Source: a virus. From it: DNA of 33,021 nucleotides. This document shows, piece by piece, positions 29,901-33,021 of this stretch. A program made the position numbers and the translations under genes. Below the pieces are notes generated by a model. That model was not told the origin of the DNA and did no database searches. It worked only from the letters and a program-made list of their open reading frames with translations. The stretch covers positions 1 to 33,021 of IMG/VR virus record IMGVR_UViG_3300017952_000052; one strand, written 5' to 3'. The stretch's first letter is position 1; every line of letters begins with the position of its first letter.

Positions 29901-30122
29901 ACAATAGATCAAGATTCACCTGAAGCAGATGTAGAAGCGGAAGCAGAGTTTAATGTTACGGATAATATACTAACATTAAATTATGTACCTTCTATAAACG
30001 AAAAAATTATAGTTGTAAGAAAGCAAGGAAAAGTTTGGAATCCAACTGGAACTTCGTTAACTGAAGCTGAAAATGACATTGCAAGATTCTTGCGTGACGC
30101 AACAGTTGACTTACCAGAATAA
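14922..30122 (+). CDS. Giant modular virion/baseplate structural protein (5066 residues)
   Basis: One uninterrupted 15.2-kb frame, 46% of the window, coupled to gp6 by TAATG. No whole-length T4 counterpart; by position it stands where gp7-gp11 are in T4. The first ~160 residues (LPRYFRTEPNRKFLASTIDQL, AWNPNIDWDKFVNYREYFWLPTG in pieces) are the likely baseplate anchor, typical of marine T4-like giant proteins. Then: a cupredoxin-like strand set (193-285; LTLYRGVTYRFDID); a conserved block at about 1006-1183 (GHDGS, RPHTHPWEMLGF, EWWEEQYGPAPYT); four sugar-binding-like modules (1446, 1705, 2289, 2941); seven FG-GAP-like propeller blades (2110-3285) with inserts; GxGY modules (2157, 3645, 4024); repeated DGST-type beta modules (4132-4980); and a RIEYF/LRRGTLGTG module (about 4890-4935). 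I count only four cysteines. Probably a long host-contacting baseplate or fibre-like element; role inferred. Confidence 0.8.
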   Translation: MAYDDNQNEYPLPGERPDKRESAEFLPRYFRTEPNRKFLASTIDQLLSPGVAEKLSGYIGRRHARAFKNTDNYIPDFSTNRENYQLEPSVVIKDSLDNVTFFKDYNDYINQLDSFGGSVKDHSRLNAGEYYAWNPNIDWDKFVNYREYFWLPTGPDSVDVFGQTRDIESTYSVSIEENNDNTVYKFSPPGLTQNPSLTLYRGVTYRFDIDTPGFPIAFATSRKLNDNGEFTAIYSDGQTKIEELEDDNTQEVEFVENGYIEFTVPLNAPDVLYYVSSTNIDTSGLIKVYDLVDATFIDVDEIIGKKSYKTEAGFELSNGMKVKFRGTVTPAKYAESEWYVEGVGEKIKFIDQQTLIIPSVYSDDIPVPFDSNEFDKLPFANANSYAGSKDYITINRASKDLNAWTRYNRWFHKSVIEKTAEINNTDLSLDQDTRAKRPIIEFNAGLKLFNFGSESKIDVDLIDTFTRDVFSDIEGSTGYNIDTVDITDGMRILFTADTDIRVKNKIYQVEFITHNNIRQIALRETDDTDPVVGETILVKQGAKNSGKIWHYTGGTWAAGQEKTKVNQQPLFEIYDEEGNPYSDQTVYDGSTFFGNKIFSYKIGTGANDPELGFPLSYRSIQNSGDIVFEFNLLTESMEYQIDNVTETKNTDIGFLRKYDSLDTFTYVNGWSKPKFHSKQSILRQYVVDNNNLDKFKIDVYSKPNTIDNLWLRVYVNNELQKENVDYVRETTALDEVFVRFNNPLLVNDVVLLKTRADADKTSEGYYEIPYNLERNPQNENLSTFTLGEVNDHVDSMIEELNNFEGIYPGPSNLRDLGNLNPFGTKFLKHSHPLNLAIYHTTNTEANLIKAIKYARSEYAKFKRQFLQVAYTLGYDGPVKEHVDRILKEVNKDKTKESPFYFSDMLAYTAAKRTIFEVEDPGNVFFALSQPFLLDTLSSKAVGVYLNGTQLIFGRDYTFNEEGFCIITATKQNGDVIELYQYETSDGCFIPPTPTKLGFYPKYRPEIYIDDTYLEPTKVIQGHDGSITKAYDDFRDDLILELEKRIFNNLKQEYRKDIFDIHKLQKGIFRETGIAKKDIDASMISDFTQWLSVAGNPDYSDNSTWFNSANTFTFNYSFTESPNNKPLKGFWRSVYRQAYDTDRPHTHPWEMLGFTIKPEWWEEQYGPAPYTRDNFVLWEDLQNGVVRQPNAPIKILDEYKRPSLMNHIPVNAAGQLISPLESNLAQGHVPVLARTQFAYGDEAPVETAWRRSSEYPFALLTAFSLNKPAETIGVGFDLSRLYRNLAGQIVYRESQKPIDIKNIVFPNSIQDTSRVLTSGLVNYMSNYLASDITISYQKYKDDLKAINNQLSYKLGGFTEKQKFQLLLDSRSPTNQSNVFVPQENYKIFLNKSSAVQTVNYSGVIVEKAPSGYSVRGYDSLNPVFSYYPAIEKTSDRAITIGGISEPFLDWATGQQYLKGQNIRYENTFYRTINSHRSTNVFDNNNFEIISQLPIQGGATAFIRKNFETEISQLPYGTVLRDLQEVVDFLLGYGVYLDSIGFKFEYYDNDQRAIQNFQQSIKEFLFWTTQNWQDGSILTISPGANRIKFETEYAVVDDLFSTFYPYSILRADANKIDPEFVDVFRDGNKCEISLKNTNSGLYNIRLNLVQTEHVVLLDNTTVFNDVIYDLAPGYRQERIKVVGYRSDNWQGSLSVPGFIYDAAETTEWLPYTDYQLGQIVKYKEFFYSANTVVEGSATFNSKEWVRLSEKPEATLLTNLDYKASQFADFYDLDTDNFDTEQQKLAQHLIGYQKRQYLANIINDDVSQYKFYQGFIQDKGTQNSLSKLFDALASADKESLDFYEEWAIRLGQYGAADGFDEIEYILDESKFKLSPQPVELVQSIPSNTRDDIYRIKPYEVYLAPENYDHSPFPTKASTFTEQIKTAGYVNPDDVDYSFVQKSFITSTGVIPSGEYAWIAQEGDSWTVFKSTSIDNFVTTATVTVDTGNTVELTLAKAVNNAIKPGDIIGILDIENLEGYHVVQSVGANTLILPKPNAFINPVENGNGILTTFDTVRFSNFIELNEYAQKSLENFDIAWIDNDGSDNWSVYKNTKVYDVHNLIENPQGNTDSTRDYFGSAMSVNDNNTILAIGSPDYFAQGAVDDVRISQNSGYDANRTPGTYTDLELFNYTGTGTGARFTVVIDGLGNATISVTNPGVGYTGGEEVSINVTDIGGTGSDLKFFIVTNKGGVVNVYTRGNESGNYRLLQTIAPDTNILADITEPTRFGASVAVSGDGKYLAVGSPNASRVLTRYRGEFDPNIDYEKNQIVSYNESLWQARKQVLGSEDNILYTSFDAYSFIAEQSDSTDIKLLLTGNNRFNGTSIDHLLIRAPKDQYEGTEIGDTIVLKWNNYSVANLANPVTSVEPFLGTYSPAITTSTLTGNHIIQKKIDHVFNVENYTVLPEIGDIIKTATASGKVEYLYNDVATREAVIYLSETNGIFLQTDDIFLDEDVLIGTYAEDNFNNIDVLGGYWLINTTSYLVNSSNSTDTGRGLIFRDVLNLRGDDGDPATPDGRTIPYYYYNIQDNIQEITYVNENDRVSFLTHLSYTGIFDTTIEERPSPWWVVRTPIELSNNLNAGDQFKFYVDTLGSIDLTGTGLSSELLNNTHTIVEEWDGYIDMEFTEFQTVDLEPDGNLGDPIEPTPKYEFDQDGNLITRGPGLYSTVRDLVTGATAEVMFYQRQFNNVRLYVSNVTGNWLSGSRFGETAAIERVGSPSRTMGEVLETSLGSAEVGKLFLISEGVTSTGVGTDLSTGNDFDATTNTLDLEPQQRDIEYWFYEEENILGVPRVPSYPDSRNNEWNQIFNLPASEFGVDSTFTNEGLFSIYEKAPLGEYQLINYFTLPDRGSERKLGYKLKFAKNNNLYSLFVAEEGNETVNNNGKIYIIKKGSDGVFEYDWEIGKDRNYRGEFDNTSDYSAGELVIFNDTLYQAVTNLAAGEFLLSNWTEYSDNISRLGFIPSSASLKLPAESIFDPHSDGLETGILKFARDFSVSSNGGVVAVSASLVGSDSTSNNAIAIYRRINGNYQFVQEIYGEDDISGFGISIDLSDDGNYLAIGENLADDNKINQGKVYIYQLQNQQFTLVQTLSSANNETNEKFGSKVAFDGQVLAVTGLQSDAVNPTTFDIYSQRNINSSSLYNSKYATDRESPLSPARTTIDGNHTIFTTRTEDTGVVYMFENINGSFVYSESLSYQDEDYFYLGENLNLKKNHVYVATPRVTKEDHQGTILEYRKPNGTNAWNVLRQPVPVVNVDKFRGAYIYNIKTNKIIDYIDILDPVQGKIAGPAEAEISYKTLYDPALYNVINEDFQEQNTSAWGENATGKIWWNLRNVRFYNTYQADTIFQTNFWNTIFPGTSIEIYEWTESTYSPSEWDSLSGTAEGEVLGITGTTRYGDRFYTQKQKYDPVAQRFTNVFYYWVRNKRTVPLLEDRNLSADDIRALIENPFQEGYKFAALLSNNKFALYNCNLDVEDKDVAINFSYWTIENQEQNIHTEYQLMTEGLETSLPKTDIETKWFDSLIGYDEYQRPVPDPELSDKQKYGTLFKPRQSWFKNQPEALKQVIDRINSVAKTVVLSDLADFSVLNEKDPLPNINSNLYDNAVDTYADIEFIGTAKVVQAELTPLIVDGEIVQVEITNPGRGYIQPPSYKIVGEGSGADLRIDIDALGKVSNVTVLRGGKNYTESTTIKTRKFSVLVRADENATGRWTINEFDSVEKVWSRITTQAYDVSKFWQYVDWYAPDYNEFSGIDEIIDATYELSSLELDLGSIVKINSVGSGGWLLLEKIADVDTEDYTINYRTIGRENGTIEFLSSLYDAVANRTGFDTTSFDARYYDIQPIIETRKILQTIRDDIFVDELRVEYNKLFFASLRYVFAEQNYVDWAFKTSFVKSKHNVGELEQRLTFNNDNLENYQEYVNEVKPFKTKIREYISGYDKIEPTNSVTTDFDLPASYSSITKQIVPESAKTTTTGITGISEEMQQYPKKHWLDNVGFSVTEVNIAEPGSGFLQEPVISLVGGGGSGATAKAYIGDGKITRIQVLSEGSGYITAPQVVINGSQEDGSVEARASAVLGNTKVRGVHIRSKFDRVSGNFYITNLAQTENFVGTGADLKFTLKWPIDLKSTRTVVSIDGIESLRSQYIVSNVDDNSKSYSRKLGRIEFIDPPTSGTDIKIEYFYDINLLNAQDRINFFYDPTTGMIGKDVAQLMDGIDYGGVEVKSLQFDAPAGWDTNEWFASTWDTYDNTFEDEIFRTDSSTLTIELQQPLEVDIVYNIYKNGVRIDDPNFGTGNPITNPNAIVQSITGAGETEIDVSESGLNIPLIDGDVLIVRKTTSDGSFLPDPLAYDTQLTGGDLQYNTAKGINAEEINIDGDGFVTPTTSKGPEELVPGQLVDTLDIRVYHRVGDGASTIYSQNYITDGTTAVYDLGVKPNTNQAVFVRLDKVNLDETAYTLDVTNNTVTFSTVPTAGSELNILTMGISGEQILDIDEFVADGTSIIYELDIPYQTGSTHYVQANRESVDVIVFETENNKFGLNFTIAPVAGTVISYGIFYASGTNYSHVKRDTFYADGSTLAFQLSNIPFNAPPVTHKAIVTVGDKILNPGYNQRFEVTSTREYQLQLFQQPNVSLLPDQIDVYLNGLKLEQTISYRYDIFNTSVVLFSGVGTTGDVLEVFVNDDGEYTFDTETNELIIDTSVAMPIDTKVEVLQFSNHDIQDMTRINYDVVNRTTLSSGTSEYVEYHNLTTGLIKLRGQALDAQYVWVAVNGNQLIPSVDYYVTDDRYYIQIVQTLSENDVIDIVHFRASLLNERFGFRQFKDMLNRTHYKRLNDTYTFELAQDLNWYDLRVEVVDGSNLTEPNKLKNMPGVLFIDGERIEYFVKEGNTLRQLRRGTLGTGVKQVYTAGTRIFDQSAKETIPYKDELISTVLTPDGSTGNFELDFTPSSADDFEVFAGGKRLRKNVIDVFDPTIDQDSPEADVEAEAEFNVTDNILTLNYVPSINEKIIVVRKQGKVWNPTGTSLTEAENDIARFLRDATVDLPE
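19257..19397 (+). repeat. Sugar-binding-like (CBM5/12-like) module 1 of the giant protein
   Basis: Residues 1446-1492: FLDWATGQQYLKGQNIRY, then ENTFYRTINSH and a closing NNFEIISQLP. The 'W-x-Y-x-x-G-x-x-V-x-Y-x-x-x-x-Y-x-A ... F-x-x-W' pattern resembles CBM5/12-type chitin-binding modules. Assignment by eye. Confidence 0.45.
20034..20168 (+). repeat. Sugar-binding-like (CBM5/12-like) module 2 of the giant protein
   Basis: Residues 1705-1749: EWLPYTDYQLGQIVKYKEFF, YSANTVVEGSATFNSKEWV. This is the copy closest to the canonical pattern, with W1706, the D-Y-x-x-G-Q-I-V-K-Y strand, F-Y-x-A and the closing W. Confidence 0.5.
21390..21595 (+). repeat. GxGY module 1 of the giant protein
   Basis: Residues about 2157-2225: YTDLELFNYTGTGTGARFTV, ATISVTNPGVGYTGGEEVSI and NVTDIGGTGSDLKF. 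This is the 'GTGA ... V-x-V-x-x-x-GxGYTxGD ... IGGTGSG' repeat common in phage structural proteins. It lies inside propeller blade 1. Confidence 0.6.
21786..21944 (+). repeat. Sugar-binding-like (CBM5/12-like) module 3 of the giant protein
   Basis: Residues about 2289-2341: RYRGEFDPNIDYEKNQIVSY, NESLWQARKQ. It shares YRGEFD, DY, a V-x-Y/F strand and an L-W/Y-Q-A strand with module 4, so these two are clearly paralogous. It opens the long insertion in blade 2. Confidence 0.5.
23742..23879 (+). repeat. Sugar-binding-like (CBM5/12-like) module 4 of the giant protein
   Basis: Residues 2941-2986: NYRGEFDNTSDYSAGELVIF, NDTLYQAVTN, LLSNWTEYSD. Contains the full pattern including the closing W. It lies between propeller blades 3 and 4. 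Confidence 0.5.
25855..26085 (+). repeat. GxGY module 2 of the giant protein
   Basis: Residues about 3645-3722: VQVEITNPGRGYIQPPSYKI, VGEGSGADLRIDID, GKVSNVTVLRGGKNYTES. Two successive G-x-G/N-Y turns, as in module 3. Confidence 0.6.
26993..27235 (+). repeat. GxGY module 3 of the giant protein
   Basis: Residues about 4024-4105: NIAEPGSGFLQEPVISLVGG, GGSGATAKAYIGDGKITRIQ, VLSEGSGYITAPQVVINGS. It aligns turn for turn with module 2, including the 'P-x-x-x-x-G-G-S-G-A' centre. Confidence 0.6.
28240..29060 (+). repeat. Tandem DGST-type beta modules near the C-terminus of the giant protein
   Basis: Three consecutive modules begin YITDGTTAVYDL (residue about 4441), FVADGTSIIYEL (about 4516) and FYADGSTLAFQL (about 4592). 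Each continues into a 'VxVNGxxLxxxxxY' strand and ends with 'P-x-x-G-x-x-I-x-I'. More diverged copies occur at about 4132 (VGTGADLKFTL) and 4949 (LTPDGSTGNFEL). Confidence 0.6.
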
Positions 30123-30125
30123 ATA
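30118..30125 (+). promoter_or_regulatory. Late-type promoter AATAAATA overlapping the end of the giant gene
   Basis: GAATAAATACAGTATAG spans the last codon and stop (TAA at 30120-30122) of the giant gene. The element ends 19 nt before the ATG at 30145, and its first nine bases equal those upstream of gp6. It would give the fibre genes a transcript independent of the 15-kb gene. Confidence 0.58.
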
Positions 30126-30144
30126 CAGTATAGCGAGATAAAAA

Positions 30145-30750
30145 ATGAGCGAAGAATTTAAAGACAACAATGGTGTAATATTACAGGGACATATTAAAAT
30201 CCACGACCCAGAAAGTGGCGAAGTCCTTATCGATAAGCGTAATGCTATACATTACGAAAATATGAGTATTTCATTAGCGGAAAGTTTGGCTAACGAAGGG
30301 ACTGGTACTATTTACGAAATGAGTTTTGGAAACGGTGGAACATCAGTTGATCCTACCGGAATAATTACATACCTTACACCAAACACAACTGGCACTAATG
30401 CTAGTTTATATAATCAAACTTTTACAAAAGTAGTCGACGATAGGAGTGTTAATAATCTTGATCCAGTTAGAAACAGGATAGAAACAAGACACGTAAGTGG
30501 CACAAACTATACTGATATATTATGTTCATGTTTATTAGACTACGGCGAACCGGCAGGGCAAAATGCATTTGACAACGCAACAGATGCAGAAAACCTTTAT
30601 GTGTTTGATGAATTAGGATTAAGAGGCTTTAGCGAATCAGGTAACGGTCGTTTGTTAACTCATGTAATTTTTCATCCAGTTCAAAAATCTTTGAACAGGT
30701 TAATACAAATAGATTATACTGTACGTGTTCAAAGTTTATCAGGAATTTGA
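30145..30750 (+). CDS. Uncharacterised 201-residue virion-structural-type protein
   Basis: I do not recognise a T4 homologue. The protein opens with a beta-type segment (VILQGHIKIHDPESGEVLID), then KRNAIHYENMSISLAESLAN (residues about 31-50) and YEMSFGNGGTSV (57-68). The 'N-A-I-H-x-x-N-M' stretch followed by 'M-x-F-G-N-G-G' is a pattern I associate with short structural proteins placed beside fibre genes in marine T4-like phages. Later segments are NYTDILCSCLLDYGEP and YVFDELGLRGFSESG. There is no signal peptide or membrane segment. It sits between the giant gene and the collar fibre, has its own late-type element, and ends nine bases before the fibre start, suggesting a connector between baseplate and fibres (inference). 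Confidence 0.65.
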   Translation: MSEEFKDNNGVILQGHIKIHDPESGEVLIDKRNAIHYENMSISLAESLANEGTGTIYEMSFGNGGTSVDPTGIITYLTPNTTGTNASLYNQTFTKVVDDRSVNNLDPVRNRIETRHVSGTNYTDILCSCLLDYGEPAGQNAFDNATDAENLYVFDELGLRGFSESGNGRLLTHVIFHPVQKSLNRLIQIDYTVRVQSLSGI

Positions 30751-30759
30751 GAGAGATAA

Positions 30760-32793
30760 ATGGCATACCAAATTAGATTTACAGACCAAGTTAATAAAGG
30801 AAATATAATTGTAGAAGACAATACAATTAACCAAGAAACTTCATTAAGTCTTCCGGGAAGAAACACTACTGCATATGGATCTAGTATTGCAGAAAATTTT
30901 TTACATATTTTAGAAAATTTTGCAAACTCAAACGAACCTGTAAATCCTGTAGAAGGACAACTATGGTACGACACTTCAGCCGGAGTAAACCAGCTTAAAG
31001 TTTATGACGGAACTGCATGGGGATCTGCAGGAGGACTCAAAAAAGGACTTACACAACCAGATGTAACAAATTCAGTAACTGGAGACCTCTGGGTAGATAC
31101 AGACAATCAGCAACTATATCTTTTTTCAGGATCAGGCTGGGTGCTAGTAGGACCTGATTTTGCAGACGGTTTAAATACTGGAGCAAGTCCAAGACAATTA
31201 ACTGGCACTGACGATCAAAACTATGTTGTATTGTTTATAGAAGTAGAAGCTACTCCGATTGTAATTGTTAGTGCAGATAGATTTATACCAAAAACTACAA
31301 TTAGAGGTTTTGCTGAAATTAAGCCTGGCATAAACATTACTACGTTAGATGTAAAAGGTGACGGCATTGCAAGATTTAATGGCCCTGCAGAAAAAGCAGA
31401 AGCACTAGTAGTTGGTGAGGTGACAGTGCCAGCGTCAAACTTTTTACGTGGCGACCAGACTAGTATAACAAACTTTCCTCTAAAAGTAAAAAATAACGGA
31501 GGCATTGCATTAGGTGCAGGAAGTCAATTTAATTTAGGTGTAGAAGGCGAAGCTGGAGTTATTAGACAAAGCACCAGTGGTGCAAACATAGACATCAGAG
31601 TTAACGATAACGGAACTACAAAAACTGTAGTAAGGGTAGATTCTTCTACTAATGTAGGTATTAATAATTCTGCACCAGACGAAGCACTTGATGTTATTGG
31701 TAATATACAAGTAAGTGATTTATTAAAAGTTGAAAGTGTTTCAAATAGCGGAACAATTAGTGATGGATCTATTGTAACTAAAGGCGGCATCGGCGTTGCA
31801 AAAGATGTTAACATAGGCGGTACACTAAAAGTTTTAGGCGGCACAATTACAAGAGCACTAACCCCAGATTTAAATAATGCCCGCAATTTAGGAACAGAAC
31901 TAGTGCGTTGGCAGAATGTTTATGCAACAACTTTTGTTGGCGATGTAATTGCAAATAATATTTCAGGCACACTTGCTGGTAAATCTCAAAGTGCAGATAA
32001 ATTAGCAAGTGTTACTACGTTTGAATTGACTGGTGATATTCAAGCACCGTCATTTACTTTTGACGGACAAGTAGGCGGCGGTACAAAAACATTTAACACA
32101 TCAGTAAGTAACGCATTTATTTCTGGAAAAACTTCTGTCGTCAACACACAAGGTGACGACGAAATTCTTATTAACAGAGTTAGCGGCTCGACAGGATTAT
32201 TTAAGATAAGTCAAAGGGATTTATTATCTGCCGTACCAACTACACCTATAGGAGCAATAATGCCTTATGCAGGTGCAACAGCACCCACAGGGTGGCTCAT
32301 ATGTAACGGCGGAGAAATACTTAAAGTTTTATACCCAGATTTGTTTAACATTATTGGATTTACATTTAAAGATGCTTCGCTAGTATCCGACGGCGGAGTT
32401 GAATTTTTTGCATTGCCTGACTTACGAGGAAGATTCCCGTTAGGGCTAGACAATATGGGCGGCTCGGCTGCTGGTCGAGTTGACGGTTTAGGTGCAAGCG
32501 AATTAGGAAATAGTGGCGGATCGCAAGAAAAAACCATTGATGTTAGTAACCTTCCAGAACACGAGCATGATATGCGAGCTGATAACGGTGACCAGTTCTA
32601 TGCTATAAGCGATGTTCCTAGCAGTCCTGCTTCCGATCCTGATGCAATAGTTTATGATTCTCCTACAGGTTCAGGTCAAGGCCAAGCTCTTAGTTCAAGT
32701 GGTGGAGTTTTAGGTGCCTCGCTAGGAGAAGCATTAGATGTGATGAATCCGTATTTGTCACTTAACTACATAATTTACACAGGAGTCGATTAA
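30760..32793 (+). CDS. Tail fibre protein with C-terminal phage tail collar domain (gp12-like)
   Basis: A 677-residue fibre. Residues 1-135 form an N-terminal module (YGSSIAENFLHILENFANS, PVEGQLWYDTSAG, TGDLWVDTDNQQLYLFSGSG) with two GxLWxDT turns. The middle (230-490) is a beta-rich shaft containing NVGINNSAPDEALDVIGNIQ, as in other trimeric fibres, and LNNARNLGTELVRWQNVYAT. The C-terminus (495-677) is a tail collar domain: PIGAIMPYAGATAPTGWLIC, PDLRGRFPLGLDNMG and PEHEHDM, as in T4 gp12 short tail fibres. Fibres of this type bind the host surface. The start follows GAGAGA, which overlaps the previous stop. The next gene begins at the stop (TAATG) and repeats the N-terminal module. Confidence 0.85.
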   Translation: MAYQIRFTDQVNKGNIIVEDNTINQETSLSLPGRNTTAYGSSIAENFLHILENFANSNEPVNPVEGQLWYDTSAGVNQLKVYDGTAWGSAGGLKKGLTQPDVTNSVTGDLWVDTDNQQLYLFSGSGWVLVGPDFADGLNTGASPRQLTGTDDQNYVVLFIEVEATPIVIVSADRFIPKTTIRGFAEIKPGINITTLDVKGDGIARFNGPAEKAEALVVGEVTVPASNFLRGDQTSITNFPLKVKNNGGIALGAGSQFNLGVEGEAGVIRQSTSGANIDIRVNDNGTTKTVVRVDSSTNVGINNSAPDEALDVIGNIQVSDLLKVESVSNSGTISDGSIVTKGGIGVAKDVNIGGTLKVLGGTITRALTPDLNNARNLGTELVRWQNVYATTFVGDVIANNISGTLAGKSQSADKLASVTTFELTGDIQAPSFTFDGQVGGGTKTFNTSVSNAFISGKTSVVNTQGDDEILINRVSGSTGLFKISQRDLLSAVPTTPIGAIMPYAGATAPTGWLICNGGEILKVLYPDLFNIIGFTFKDASLVSDGGVEFFALPDLRGRFPLGLDNMGGSAAGRVDGLGASELGNSGGSQEKTIDVSNLPEHEHDMRADNGDQFYAISDVPSSPASDPDAIVYDSPTGSGQGQALSSSGGVLGASLGEALDVMNPYLSLNYIIYTGVD

Positions 32794-33021
32794 TGAGTTA
32801 TAAATTAAATAAAACCGACGGAACGCTCCTTGTAGACTTAATTGACGGCTTTGTTGATACAGACACTACCAATTTAACACTAATTGGCCGAAACTATACA
32901 GGATTTGGTGAATTTTTAAATGAAAATTTTATCAAACTGTTAGAAAATTTTTCTAACAGTGCTTCGCCTGCTAGTCCACTAAGAGGACAACTTTGGTACG
33001 ACACAACAGCACAAAGATTAA
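32793..33021 (+). CDS. Paralogous tail fibre protein, N-terminus only (cut by window edge)
   Basis: ATG at 32793 overlaps the previous stop, with AGGAG seven bases upstream. The 76 visible codons give MSYKLNKTDGTLLVDLIDGF, then LIGRNYTGFGEFLNENFIKL, LENFSNSASPASPLRGQLWY and DTTAQRL. This matches the first ~80 residues of the preceding fibre (LPGRNTTAYGSSIAENFLHI, LENFANSNEPVNPVEGQLWY, DTSAGV) along its length, so the genes are tandem duplicates sharing an attachment module. What follows is outside the window. Confidence 0.85.
   Translation, partial: MSYKLNKTDGTLLVDLIDGFVDTDTTNLTLIGRNYTGFGEFLNENFIKLLENFSNSASPASPLRGQLWYDTTAQRL

Noticed and set aside
14922-30122. The giant gene as an assembly artefact joining several genes
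   Set aside because: No stop or frame change, propeller blades continue across inserts in one frame, and module types recur along the length; artefactual fusion would be expected to break frame.
30755-30761. ATAAATG at the collar fibre start as a late promoter
   Set aside because: It overlaps the start codon itself; the likelier reading is a ribosome site (GAGAGA) plus ATG.
31524-31886. Minus-strand open frame of 120 codons inside the fibre gene
   Set aside because: The longest antisense frame, but Pro/Ser/Thr/Val-rich as expected for the reverse of a beta-rich fibre gene, and without a ribosome site that I can see.
1-33021. CRISPR arrays, tRNA genes, IS elements, attachment sites
   Set aside because: No spaced direct repeats, cloverleaf-like sequences, transposase or integrase motifs were seen; noncoding space is almost nil (largest gap 77 bp).

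Overview
The window is an AT-rich segment of a tailed-phage genome of the T4-like (contractile-tail, myovirus) type. The gene content is closest to what I know from marine T4-like phages that infect cyanobacteria or SAR11-type alphaproteobacteria. That host guess rests on gene style only: compact T4-core baseplate genes, a C-terminally extended gp5, a giant structural gene after gp6, and collar-domain fibres with a repeated GQLWYDT-type N-terminus. No host marker, auxiliary metabolic gene, tRNA, integrase, IS element or CRISPR array is visible.

Left arm (1-2544, minus strand): gp55 (late-transcription sigma factor), then gp47 and gp46 (recombination nuclease and ATPase; gp46 runs off the left edge). 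Two sigma70-type promoters with identical hexamers (TTGACT, 17 bp, TATAAT) precede gp55 and gp47. The 77-bp divergent gap at 2545-2621 carries the gp55 promoter on one strand and, directly abutting its -35 box, a T4-late-type element (CTAAATA) on the other.

Right arm (2622-33021, plus strand): a tightly packed tail and baseplate cluster. The order is tube-cap protein (gp48/gp54-like), gp53, a large gp27-like hub protein, gp5 spike with a C-terminal GH19-like domain, a protein ending in a CHAP/DUF2272-like domain, gp25, gp6, a single 15.2-kb gene for a 5066-residue protein, a 201-residue structural-type protein, a short-tail-fibre/collar protein, and the start of a paralogous fibre gene. Five junctions are TAATG stop/start overlaps. 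Three late-promoter-like elements sit 18-19 nt upstream of start codons (tube cap, gp6, 201-residue gene).

How it fits together: host-type promoters would drive gp55 and the gp46/47 complex early; gp55 would then redirect RNA polymerase to the TAAATA elements and switch on the baseplate cluster. Hub and spike (gp27-like/gp5), tube cap (gp48-like) and wedges (gp25, gp53, gp6) form the baseplate. The giant protein probably replaces the outer baseplate and adhesion parts (gp7-gp11 of T4), which are not seen here.

The most unusual points are: (1) the giant protein, in which I read seven FG-GAP-like propeller blades split by inserted modules, plus four sugar-binding-like modules; (2) two neighbouring tail-associated wall-hydrolase-like domains that both seem to lack their textbook catalytic residue (Glu to Gln in the GH19-like domain; no cysteine at all in the CHAP-like protein); (3) the back-to-back early/late promoter. 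All family assignments were made by reading the sequence, without database searches.
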